In this document: one piece after another, positions 1 through 7,425 of the stretch | Layout: the number at the start of each line of letters is the position of its first letter | Numbering within the stretch: position 1 is the stretch's first letter | NCBI GenBank assembly: GCA_019414725.1 | Contig: DXLM01000032.1 | Span: forward strand, 1 to 34,623 | DNA: 34,623 nt | Direction of reading: 5' to 3' | Source of the DNA: Bacteroides sp. | GTDB lineage: Bacteria > Bacteroidota > Bacteroidia > Bacteroidales > Bacteroidaceae | Made by a program: the position numbers and the translations under genes | Notes under the pieces: generated by a model | The model's database searches: none | What the model was told of the DNA's origin: nothing | What the model saw: the letters and a program-made list of their open reading frames with translations, nothing else

Positions 1-53
1 GCCGACCCTCTGCTTGTAAGGCAGATGCTCTGAACCAGCTGAGCTAAACGCCC
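1..53 (-). tRNA. tRNA-Val (anticodon UAC), 3' part cut by window edge
   Basis: Read on the minus strand, the sequence starts with acceptor half GGGCGTT, then a D arm closed by GCTC/GAGC and an anticodon stem TCTGC/GCAGA. The 7-base loop is CTTACAA, giving anticodon TAC (UAC), which decodes valine GUN codons. The variable loop GGGTC and the first bases of the T arm (GGC) follow before the window ends. The T loop and the 3' acceptor strand are therefore outside. A well-formed promoter lies just upstream. A window edge inside a multi-copy tRNA gene would fit a contig break, but this cannot be proven here. Confidence 0.93.
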
Positions 54-78
54 GAGATCTCGTTCTCAATTGCGGTTG

Positions 79-109
79 CAAAGGTACGGCTTTATTTTGA
101 ATATGCAAA
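79..109 (-). promoter_or_regulatory. Bacteroidetes-type promoter for tRNA-Val
   Basis: On the minus strand a TTTG box (106-109) is followed after 19 bp by TACCTTTG (79-86), matching the TTTG / TAnnTTTG consensus of the Bacteroidetes primary sigma factor. The -7 box is about 26 nt before the tRNA 5' end, a sensible leader length. The sequence between here and the end of the next gene at 203 holds nothing else I recognise. Confidence 0.7.
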
Positions 110-202
110 TATTTGCCTCATTTTTTTCACTAAAACTGCCATAAAGTACACAAAACAGTATTATTTCAAAGCTTCAAACCTCTATCTATCCCCCTTTTCA
201 GG

Positions 203-613
203 TCAGTTTCCTCTATAAGTTGAGTAACCATAAGTCGACAAAGTTATAGGCACATGATAGTGAGTTCTTCCTTTCAACTCAAAAACAACTTCAATAAAAG
301 GGTAAAATGTTTCCTGACCCAACAAGTCAAAATATAGCTTTACGTGATAAACCAATTTATATATTCCATCATGTTCCGTACCATCTTCTTTCAGGAAATC
401 TTTTACACGACCATTTTCATCAGTCAGTTTCTCCTCCACCATCAACCATTTTCCATCTGTATGCTGCTTGTACAGGCTGATCTTCACATTAGGAGCCGGT
501 TTTCCCTGAGTTATATCCAAGATATGGCTAGACAACTGGTAAGAAGACTCTTGAGCCAGTCCAACGCCCAAAAACAGAAACATAAACGTGCAGATTAATG
601 TAAATTTTTTCAT
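203..613 (-). CDS. Exported 5-hydroxyisourate hydrolase-like protein (transthyretin family)
   Basis: The 136-residue product starts with a signal peptide (MKKF, hydrophobic core, then GLAQ, residues 1-21). The mature part is a single transthyretin-like domain. It keeps hallmarks of HIU hydrolase: SSHILD with His30, the DENGR motif with Arg69, and a C-terminal block HYHVP...YGYSTYRG (His118/His120). The family normally ends in YRGS; this protein ends in YRGN. HIU hydrolase converts 5-hydroxyisourate, the product of urate oxidase, to OHCU. No urate oxidase, OHCU decarboxylase or other purine-catabolic gene is nearby, so the in vivo substrate is uncertain. The ATG at 613 was chosen over one eight codons upstream because it directly precedes a standard signal peptide. 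The gene appears monocistronic. Confidence 0.85.
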   Translation of the reverse strand: MKKFTLICTFMFLFLGVGLAQESSYQLSSHILDITQGKPAPNVKISLYKQHTDGKWLMVEEKLTDENGRVKDFLKEDGTEHDGIYKLVYHVKLYFDLLGQETFYPFIEVVFELKGRTHYHVPITLSTYGYSTYRGN

Positions 614-691
614 AAGCGATATAATTAAGATAAACAAATAGATATATAGATAGAATAAAAACAGAAAAAATATTCATTTTGTTCGAAAAGT

Positions 692-754
692 ACATAATAA
701 AAATCGCCATCCAGCATGTATACCTTAAATATATACAATGCTGAATGGCGATTT
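692..754 (-). terminator. Rho-independent terminator of trpS
   Basis: A 17-bp stem (left arm from 701 beginning AAATCGCCAT, right arm ending at 754 with ATGGCGATTT) has one G-T wobble and an AT-rich loop. Read leftward it is followed by a T-rich stretch (TTTTTATTA). It lies 25 bases beyond the trpS stop. Confidence 0.85.
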
Positions 755-779
755 CTGATTTATAAATATAACCGGATTT

Positions 780-1874
780 TTATTCCTGTCCAAAGCGTTT
801 TGCCTGCTCTTCAATTAAAGCAGCATCATCAAAATAATTGATTTTCATAGCACGGCGGACTTCATCCATTGTCTGAGCAGCAGTTTCACGAGCAACTTCA
901 CATCCTTTTTTCAACATATCATAGACAGCCGGAATATCTTTCTCAAACATTTTACGACGTTCGCGTATCGGAGTCAGTTCTTCCTGCATAATAGCAGCCA
1001 GGAACTTCTTCACCTTCATATCTCCCAGGCCTCCACGAGTGTAATGAGCTTTCAGTTCATCCAAGTTCGGATAATCGGGCAGGTAACGTTCAAAATGTTC
1101 AGGACGGCAAAAAGCATCCAGATAAGTAAATACGCAGTTTCCTTCGAGTTTTCCCGGATCGCTAACTTTAATATGAGTAGGATCTGTATACATACTTTTT
1201 ACCTTCTTTTCTACTTCATCGGCCGAATCTGAAAGATAAATGCAGTTTCCTAATGATTTACTCATCTTAGCCTTACCATCCGTTCCCGGCAAACGCATAC
1301 AAGCAGCATTATCCGGCAGAAGAATTTCCGGTTCAACCAATGTTTCTCCGTAAATATGATTGAATCGACGAACGATTTCTCTTGTTTGTTCAATCATCGG
1401 TTCCTGATCTTCACCAACAGGCACTGTAGTAGCCTTGAAAGCAGCAATATCAGCAGCCTGACTGATAGGATAAGTAAAGAAACCTACCGGAATGCTTGTT
1501 TCAAAATTACGCATCTGAATTTCAGTCTTTACTGTAGGATTACGCTGCAATCGAGAAACAGTCACCAAATCCATAAAATAGAAACTCAATTCATAAAGTT
1601 CCGGAATTTGCGACTGAATAAAAATAGTCGACTTAGCCGGATCAAGTCCCGCAGCAAGATAATCCAAAGCCACTTCGATTACATTCTGACGTACTTTTTC
1701 CGGATTATCAATATTATCAGTCAAAGCCTGTCCGTCAGCTTCGAAAACAAATATTTTATCGTAGAGTCCCGAATTCTGAAGTTCCACACGACGACGTAAT
1801 GAACCTACATAATGTCCGATATGCAGTTTCCCGGTAGGACGGTCGCCGGTAAGTATAATTTTCTCCTTTTTCAT
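780..1874 (-). CDS. trpS: Tryptophanyl-tRNA synthetase
   Basis: This class I aminoacyl-tRNA synthetase charges tRNA-Trp in the cytoplasm. The 364-residue protein has the N-terminal signature TGDRPTGKLHIGHYVGSL with the HIGH motif at residues 18-21. The KMSKS loop is at 203-207, in the context GKAKMSKSLGN. Length is slightly above the ~330-340 residues common for bacterial TrpS. It is transcribed alone, with a strong promoter at 1906-1937 and a terminator at 692-754. The divergent neighbour is carB, and the two promoters overlap. I see no T-box or Trp leader peptide in the short 5' UTR. Confidence 0.97.
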   Translation of the reverse strand: MKKEKIILTGDRPTGKLHIGHYVGSLRRRVELQNSGLYDKIFVFEADGQALTDNIDNPEKVRQNVIEVALDYLAAGLDPAKSTIFIQSQIPELYELSFYFMDLVTVSRLQRNPTVKTEIQMRNFETSIPVGFFTYPISQAADIAAFKATTVPVGEDQEPMIEQTREIVRRFNHIYGETLVEPEILLPDNAACMRLPGTDGKAKMSKSLGNCIYLSDSADEVEKKVKSMYTDPTHIKVSDPGKLEGNCVFTYLDAFCRPEHFERYLPDYPNLDELKAHYTRGGLGDMKVKKFLAAIMQEELTPIRERRKMFEKDIPAVYDMLKKGCEVARETAAQTMDEVRRAMKINYFDDAALIEEQAKRFGQE

Positions 1875-1905
1875 TATTAAATTTTTGATAATTATTAATT
1901 AGCAG

Positions 1906-1937
1906 CAAAGATAAGCAAATCCTTTGTTTTCTTCAAA
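1906..1937 (-). promoter_or_regulatory. trpS promoter (TTTG-N20-TATCTTTG)
   Basis: On the minus strand a TTTG box (1934-1937) is followed after exactly 20 bp by TATCTTTG (1906-1913), a full match to the Bacteroidetes -33/-7 consensus. It sits about 32 bases upstream of the trpS start. It overlaps the predicted carB promoter on the other strand. Confidence 0.75.
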
Positions 1938-1953
1938 ATTAATTGTTTCTTTG
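1923..1953 (+). promoter_or_regulatory. Probable carB promoter, overlapping the trpS promoter
   Basis: On the plus strand TTTG (1923-1926) is followed after 19 bp by TTTCTTTG (1946-1953), one mismatch from TAnnTTTG. It shares bases 1923-1937 with the trpS promoter on the opposite strand. The carB ATG is 50 bases downstream. Confidence 0.5.
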
Positions 1954-2002
1954 CATATATAAGATATTGAGAGAACAACCAATAAATCTATTAATAAACA
2001 CC

Positions 2003-5000
2003 ATGAAGAAAGAATTAAAGAAAGTCCTGGTACTCGGATCAGGCGCACTTAAAATCGGCCAAGCCGGAGAATTCGACTATTCAGGCTCGCAGGCATTGAA
2101 AGCCTTGCGTGAAGAAGGCATCAGCTCTGTATTAGTAAATCCTAATATTGCTACTATCCAAACTTCGGAAGGCATTGCCGACCAAGTATATTTTCTACCG
2201 GTTACTCCCTACTTTGTAACTGAAATCATCAAAAAAGAACGTCCCGACGGTATTCTGCTTGCTTTTGGAGGTCAAACAGCCTTGAACTGCGGTACAGAAT
2301 TATACCAGACAGGAGTATTGAAAGAATATGGCGTACAGGTACTGGGAACATCGGTAGAAGCTATCATGTATACCGAAGACCGTGATTTGTTCGTCAAAAA
2401 ACTGGATGAAATAGAAATGAAAACTCCAGTCAGCCAGGCCGTAGAAAATATGGAAGATGCGCTGGCTGCAGCACGCAGAATCGGTTATCCGGTTATGATC
2501 CGTTCGGCATACGCATTGGGCGGACTGGGTAGCGGTATTTGCCCGGACGAAACTAAATTTATTGAATTAGCAGAAAGTGCTTTCACATTCTCTCCACAAA
2601 TATTGGTAGAAGAATCACTGAAGGGATGGAAAGAGATAGAATTTGAAGTAATCCGCGATGCAAACGACCACTGCTTTACAGTTGCAAGCATGGAAAACTT
2701 CGACCCGCTGGGTATTCATACAGGCGAATCTATCGTAGTCGCTCCTACTTGTTCACTGACTCAAGAGCAAGTAACTATGTTGCAGGATTTGTCTAAGCAA
2801 TGTATCCGACACCTGGGAATTGTTGGAGAATGTAACATCCAATATGCTTTCAATGCCGATACAAACGACTACCGTGTAATTGAAGTAAATGCCCGTCTCA
2901 GCCGTTCTTCTGCTTTGGCATCAAAAGCTACAGGATATCCGCTGGCATTCGTCGCAGCCAAAATAGCATTGGGATATACACTCGACGAAATCGGTGAAAT
3001 GGGTACTCCGAACTCAGCGTACGTAGCTCCTTCACTCGATTATTTAATCTGCAAGATTCCACGTTGGGATTTAACCAAATTTGTCGGTGTATCACGCCGC
3101 ATCGGCTCCAGCATGAAATCTGTAGGTGAAATCATGTCAATCGGACGCTCATTCGAAGAAATCATCCAGAAAGGACTTCGCATGATCGGACAAGGCATGC
3201 ATGGCTTTGTAGGCAACGACCACACACGTTTCGACAATCTGGACGACGAACTTGCCAACCCGACCGATTTGAGAATCTTCGCCATTGCTCAGGCTTTGGA
3301 AGAAGGATATGATATCCAGCGTATTTACGACCTGACCAAAATAGATCCTTGGTTCATCGGTAAATTAAAAAACATTGTTGATTACAAAGTTAAACTGCAA
3401 TCATACAATTCATTGGAAGAACTTCCAGCAGAAGTCTTGAAAGAAGCAAAAGTGCTGGGATTCTCTGACTTCCAGATCGCACGTTTCGTATTGAAACCTA
3501 CCAGCGGCAACATGGAAAAAGAAAACCTTGCCGTACGTGCATATCGTAAGAAACTAGGTATCCTGCCTGCCGTGAAACGCATCAATACTGTTGCATCCGA
3601 ACATCCGGAACTGACAAACTACCTCTATATGACGTATGGAGCAGACGGATATGATGTAAACTATTACAAGAATGAAAAGTCAGTTGTAGTACTTGGTTCT
3701 GGTGCTTACCGCATCGGTTCATCTGTAGAATTCGACTGGTGTTCGGTCAATGCTATCCAGACAGCACGCAAGCTGGGATATAAGTCCATCATGATCAACT
3801 ATAATCCGGAAACAGTTTCTACCGACTACGATATGTGCGACCGTCTATACTTCGATGAACTTTCGTTCGAACGTGTACTCGATGTAATAGATCTGGAACA
3901 GCCTCGTGGTGTTATTGTATCTGTAGGAGGACAAATTCCGAACAACCTTGCCATGAAGCTTTATCGCCAGTCTGTTCCTATCCTGGGAACTTCTCCGATT
4001 TCCATCGACCGTGCTGAAAACCGTAACAAGTTCTCCGCTATGCTCGACCAGCTGGGTATTGACCAACCTGCATGGCAGGAATTGACAAGCCTGGACGATG
4101 TTAAGACATTTGTTGCAAAAGTCGGTTATCCGGTATTGGTTCGTCCATCGTACGTACTGAGTGGAGCTGCCATGAATGTATGTTATGACGAAGAAGAACT
4201 GACTCGTTTCTTGCAAATGGCAAGTGAAGTATCGAAAGAATATCCTGTAGTTGTTTCACAGTTCATGCAGGAAACCAAAGAAATCGAATTCGATGCAGTT
4301 GCACAAAACGGTGAAGTAGTAGAATACGCCATTTCTGAACACATCGAATATGCCGGTGTACATTCTGGTGACGCTACACTTGTATTCCCTGCCCAGCAGA
4401 TCTATTTCTCTACGGCACGACAAATCAAAAAGATAAGCCGTCGTATTGCCCAAGAACTTAATATATCCGGACCATTCAACATTCAGTTCCTGGCACGTAA
4501 GAACGAAGTGAAAGTAATCGAGTGTAACCTGCGTGCATCTCGTAGCTTCCCGTTTGTATCCAAGGTTCTGAAACGCAACTTCATCGAGACTGCTACCCGT
4601 ATCATGCTGGATGCACCGTATACCCGTCCGGACAAATCGGCATTCGATATCGACCGCATCGGAGTTAAGGCTTCTCAATTCTCATTCGCACGCTTGCAAA
4701 ATGCCGACCCTGTACTGGGAGTAGACATGTCGTCTACCGGAGAAGTTGGATGCTTGGGTGACGATTTCAACGAAGCATTGCTCAATTCTCTGATAGCAAC
4801 CGGATACAAGATTCCAAAACAATCTATCCTGTTGTCTTCGGGAGCAACCAAATCGAAAGTAGATTTACTGGATGCAAGCCATATGTTAAGCAAAAACGGT
4901 TATCACATTTATGCTACAGCGGGAACTGCAACATTCCTCAATTCACACGGAATCCCTACCACACCGGTATTCTGGCCGGATGAACGTCCGCATGCAGAAA

Positions 5001-5227
5001 ACAACGTAATGAAAATGATAGCCGAACATAAGTTTGACCTGATAGTCAACATTCCGAAAAATCACTCTAAACGTGAGCTGACAAACGGTTATCGTATCCG
5101 TCGTGGTGCAATAGACCACAATATTCCGTTGATGACCAATGCACGTCTTGCTAAGGCATTCATCGAAGCCTTCTGCCAGATGAAGCAGGAAGATATCCAG
5201 ATAAAGAGCTGGCAAGAATACAAATAA
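2003..5227 (+). CDS. carB: Carbamoyl-phosphate synthase large subunit, CPS1-like
   Basis: CarB makes carbamoyl phosphate from bicarbonate, ammonia and 2 ATP for arginine and pyrimidine synthesis. The 1074-residue protein has the usual two homologous synthetase halves (both start VLGSGA-xxIG and carry ATP-grasp domains) and a C-terminal MGS-like allosteric domain (roughly the last 140 residues). The N-terminal ATP-grasp loop reads SAYALGGLGSGICP, the form I associate with eukaryotic CPS; E. coli CarB has a GGSGGG-type loop. The C-terminal domain keeps a VFWP tryptophan and NIPKN, resembling animal CPS1. I chose the ATG at 2003 because homology begins at MKKELKKVLVLGSG; an in-frame ATG 20 codons upstream gives an unrelated extension. 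No carA is in the window. The ammonia source and the allosteric effector are open. Confidence 0.95.
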   Translation: MKKELKKVLVLGSGALKIGQAGEFDYSGSQALKALREEGISSVLVNPNIATIQTSEGIADQVYFLPVTPYFVTEIIKKERPDGILLAFGGQTALNCGTELYQTGVLKEYGVQVLGTSVEAIMYTEDRDLFVKKLDEIEMKTPVSQAVENMEDALAAARRIGYPVMIRSAYALGGLGSGICPDETKFIELAESAFTFSPQILVEESLKGWKEIEFEVIRDANDHCFTVASMENFDPLGIHTGESIVVAPTCSLTQEQVTMLQDLSKQCIRHLGIVGECNIQYAFNADTNDYRVIEVNARLSRSSALASKATGYPLAFVAAKIALGYTLDEIGEMGTPNSAYVAPSLDYLICKIPRWDLTKFVGVSRRIGSSMKSVGEIMSIGRSFEEIIQKGLRMIGQGMHGFVGNDHTRFDNLDDELANPTDLRIFAIAQALEEGYDIQRIYDLTKIDPWFIGKLKNIVDYKVKLQSYNSLEELPAEVLKEAKVLGFSDFQIARFVLKPTSGNMEKENLAVRAYRKKLGILPAVKRINTVASEHPELTNYLYMTYGADGYDVNYYKNEKSVVVLGSGAYRIGSSVEFDWCSVNAIQTARKLGYKSIMINYNPETVSTDYDMCDRLYFDELSFERVLDVIDLEQPRGVIVSVGGQIPNNLAMKLYRQSVPILGTSPISIDRAENRNKFSAMLDQLGIDQPAWQELTSLDDVKTFVAKVGYPVLVRPSYVLSGAAMNVCYDEEELTRFLQMASEVSKEYPVVVSQFMQETKEIEFDAVAQNGEVVEYAISEHIEYAGVHSGDATLVFPAQQIYFSTARQIKKISRRIAQELNISGPFNIQFLARKNEVKVIECNLRASRSFPFVSKVLKRNFIETATRIMLDAPYTRPDKSAFDIDRIGVKASQFSFARLQNADPVLGVDMSSTGEVGCLGDDFNEALLNSLIATGYKIPKQSILLSSGATKSKVDLLDASHMLSKNGYHIYATAGTATFLNSHGIPTTPVFWPDERPHAENNVMKMIAEHKFDLIVNIPKNHSKRELTNGYRIRRGAIDHNIPLMTNARLAKAFIEAFCQMKQEDIQIKSWQEYK

Positions 5228-5290
5228 AATTAAGTTGTGCAGCCATTGAATATGCTCTGAAAAGTTATATACACTATAACTGACAAATAA

Positions 5291-5343
5291 AAAACAGCCA
5301 TATCAGACTCATAATTCCATTGAGTGATGATATGGCTGTTTTT
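5291..5343. terminator. Bidirectional terminator between carB and the acetyltransferase gene
   Basis: A 15-bp perfect stem (AAAACAGCCATATCA at 5291 paired with TGATATGGCTGTTTT) is flanked by an A tract on the left and a T tract on the right. It can therefore terminate carB rightward and the convergent acetyltransferase gene leftward. Confidence 0.88.
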
Positions 5344-5356
5344 ATTGATTGTACTA

Positions 5357-5917
5357 TTATTCTTTGCTATCCAATCTCCTCTTCACTGTTGCCGGATTAC
5401 CTACCGCTAAGCTATCAGATGGAACATCCTTTGTCACCACACTGCCAGCCCCGATGATACAGCGGTCTCCGATAGTTACTCCTGGAAGAATTATGGCTCC
5501 TCCACCTATCCAGCAATCCTTACCAATCGTAACCGGATATGAATACTCTTTCGAAGCACGACGCTCACGATAATCGATAGGATGATGCGGAGTGTATATT
5601 TGTACGTTAGGGGCAATCAGAGTATAGTCACCTATCGTAATATAAGCCCCGTCCAGAAAAGTACATCCAGCATTCACAAATACATGTTCGCCCAGCCGTA
5701 TTCCATGCCCATGGTCGCAATGGAAAGGAGGCATAATGACAGATGTTTCAGGAATACCCGGTATCAAATCCTCCAAAACCGTACGATAATCATCATCGTA
5801 AGTCGACATGGTACGGAACTTAGCCAACAGTTTTTTACAATGACGGAAGCTGTCTTGCACTTCGGGAGCACTGAAATCGGCAAGCAGGCCGCTACGCATT
5901 TTCTCTATCTCATTCAT
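5357..5917 (-). CDS. Hexapeptide-repeat O-acetyltransferase (Maa/LacA-like)
   Basis: The 186-residue protein has an N-terminal helical region with the MRSG-LL start typical of maltose/galactoside O-acetyltransferases. A left-handed beta-helix of hexapeptide repeats follows (about residues 70-180, e.g. ITIGDYTLIAPN, VTIGKDCWIGGGAIILPGVTIG, IIGAGSVVTKDVP). The likely catalytic histidine is in YTPHHPID (His111/His112). These enzymes move acetyl from acetyl-CoA to a sugar hydroxyl in the cytoplasm as trimers; the acceptor cannot be read from sequence. It starts 18 bases after the TlpA-like gene and is probably co-transcribed with it. The functional link between the two is not obvious. Confidence 0.9.
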   Translation of the reverse strand: MNEIEKMRSGLLADFSAPEVQDSFRHCKKLLAKFRTMSTYDDDYRTVLEDLIPGIPETSVIMPPFHCDHGHGIRLGEHVFVNAGCTFLDGAYITIGDYTLIAPNVQIYTPHHPIDYRERRASKEYSYPVTIGKDCWIGGGAIILPGVTIGDRCIIGAGSVVTKDVPSDSLAVGNPATVKRRLDSKE

Positions 5918-5935
5918 GGCATCTTGACAAATAAA

Positions 5936-6454
5936 TTATTTCAAAGCTTCTTCGATAGTATCCATCAGTTTCTGAAACTCTTCCGGAGTATACCCGGTAG
6001 AAGTATAAATCAGTTTACCATCCTTACCAAACAGATAAGCGCGGGGAATACTCTGGTCGGCAAACAGCGAGAATACTTCACGTTTCGGATCAGGATAAAG
6101 CGGGAAAGTAAACTTTTTACGCGCATTGTATTTGGTCAGGTCTGCATCTGTATGTTCACGTCCAATTACCAACAAACGGAAATTCTCATTGTCTTTATAT
6201 TTCGGATAAAGCGTGCTTTGCACTTCTGCAAGCTCTTTCTGGCACGGTCCGCACCAAGTAGCAAACAGACTGACCAGCACCACCTTCCCTTTCAGATCGG
6301 AAGGAGTCACTTGTCCGTATACATCCGAGTTTAATGTAAACTGAGGCATTGTATCGCCTATCTTTACCTTTTCCACACTATTTTGAGCATGAGCTCCCAC
6401 AAAAAACAGCATCAGAGCCATTATCAGGCTACCGATTTTCAACGATTTCATCAT
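5936..6454 (-). CDS. Exported TlpA-like thioredoxin-fold protein
   Basis: The 172-residue product has a signal peptide (residues 1-23, ending AHAQ) and one thioredoxin-like domain of the TlpA/ResA/AhpC-TSA type. The redox motif is FATWCGPC (Cys68, Cys71), with the cis-Pro region in SIPRAYLFGKDGKLI. Such proteins reduce or oxidise periplasmic disulfides, for example during cytochrome c maturation. The start could be either of two adjacent ATGs (6454 or 6451). Its promoter must lie in the ~120-bp region shared with divergent yaaA. The partner protein is unknown. Confidence 0.9.
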   Translation of the reverse strand: MMKSLKIGSLIMALMLFFVGAHAQNSVEKVKIGDTMPQFTLNSDVYGQVTPSDLKGKVVLVSLFATWCGPCQKELAEVQSTLYPKYKDNENFRLLVIGREHTDADLTKYNARKKFTFPLYPDPKREVFSLFADQSIPRAYLFGKDGKLIYTSTGYTPEEFQKLMDTIEEALK

Positions 6455-6536
6455 ATATTATCAGAATTAAATAAAACGATCCTATCTATCGTCAACAAAT
6501 ATATGTCTTTTCCGAACAAAAACCCTTGCAGAAATG

Positions 6537-6544
6537 TATCTTTG
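6537..6544 (+). promoter_or_regulatory. -7 box of yaaA promoter
   Basis: TATCTTTG fits the TAnnTTTG consensus and is 31 bases before the yaaA start. I could not find a convincing TTTG box at the usual 19-21 bp upstream, so this is only a half-supported promoter. Confidence 0.45.
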
Positions 6545-6575
6545 TAATGAGATTTAACAAAAACAGCAACAGCTT

Positions 6576-7340
6576 ATGATGATTTATATTTCGTGTGCCA
6601 AGACAATGACTGCACGCAGCCGCCAGCAGGTTCCCTATACTACTGTTCCTTATTTCGAAAAAGAAGCTCACGAAAATGCCATGCACATGGCACAGTTCAG
6701 TACCGAAGAGCTGACCCGCTTACTGCGCATAAACAATAAGCTGGCAGCCGAAAACGTGCTCCGCTATCATGACTTTTTATCTCCCGATGCTCCTTCGCTT
6801 CCGGCACTGCTGGCTTATACAGGGATTGTATTCAAACGCCTCAATCCAAAAGATTTCACAGAAGAAGACTGGAAGTATGCGCAGCAGCATCTGTTTATCA
6901 CATCTTTTCTCTATGGATTATTACGACCACTGGATTTGATCAAGAATTACAGGCTGGAAGGTGACGTACGCATGCCCGAACACGGAGATATCACGATGTT
7001 CGAATACTGGCGACCTTTGCTGACAGAATATTTCATAACCGAAATAAAAAAACAGGGAAATCTCCTGATAAATCTGGCAAGCGCCGAAATGAAGGATTTG
7101 TTCCAATGGAAAGAGGTTACTCGAGCTGTAGAAGTTGTAACACCGGAGTTCATGGTATACAAGAACGGCAAACCTACGACAGTAGTTATTTATGCTAAAA
7201 TGTGCAGAGGAGAAATGACCCGTTTCATTCTGAAAAACCGCATAGAAGATATAGAATCACTGAAAAGTTTCGAATGGGAAGGCTTTACGTTCGACGAAGC
7301 GTTAAGTCAGGATAATCGTCTGATTTTCACTTTAAAATAA
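6576..7340 (+). CDS. yaaA: YaaA family peroxide-stress protein (DUF328)
   Basis: The 254-residue cytoplasmic protein matches YaaA along its whole length. The N-terminus is ISCAKTM (ISPAKT in E. coli), the middle has the conserved block YGLLRPLDLIKNYRLE (about residues 112-127), then NLASAE and the C-terminal YAKMCRGEMTRFI. In E. coli, YaaA limits DNA and protein damage during H2O2 stress by lowering free iron and binds DNA. Two adjacent ATGs (6576 and 6579) could start it. The divergent neighbour is a periplasmic thioredoxin-like gene, so a shared redox role is possible but unproven. Confidence 0.93.
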   Translation: MMIYISCAKTMTARSRQQVPYTTVPYFEKEAHENAMHMAQFSTEELTRLLRINNKLAAENVLRYHDFLSPDAPSLPALLAYTGIVFKRLNPKDFTEEDWKYAQQHLFITSFLYGLLRPLDLIKNYRLEGDVRMPEHGDITMFEYWRPLLTEYFITEIKKQGNLLINLASAEMKDLFQWKEVTRAVEVVTPEFMVYKNGKPTTVVIYAKMCRGEMTRFILKNRIEDIESLKSFEWEGFTFDEALSQDNRLIFTLK

Positions 7341-7349
7341 AGCAATAAA

Positions 7350-7389
7350 AAAACTTGCGCATATTTTATAAAAAACATGCGCAAGTTTT
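7350..7389. terminator. Bidirectional terminator between yaaA and mutL
   Basis: A 13-bp perfect stem (AAAACTTGCGCAT with ATGCGCAAGTTTT) has a 14-base AT-rich loop and A/T tracts on its two sides. It sits between the convergent ends of yaaA and mutL and can serve both. Confidence 0.9.
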
Positions 7390-7425
7390 ATCTAAAACAT
7401 CCTGAAGTTTTTCAAAAACATCAGG

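Noticed and set aside
5582..6334. A 250-codon open frame on the plus strand
   Set aside because: It lies antisense to the acetyltransferase and TlpA-like genes, both strongly supported by motifs; its translation has no recognisable domain and no ribosome site.
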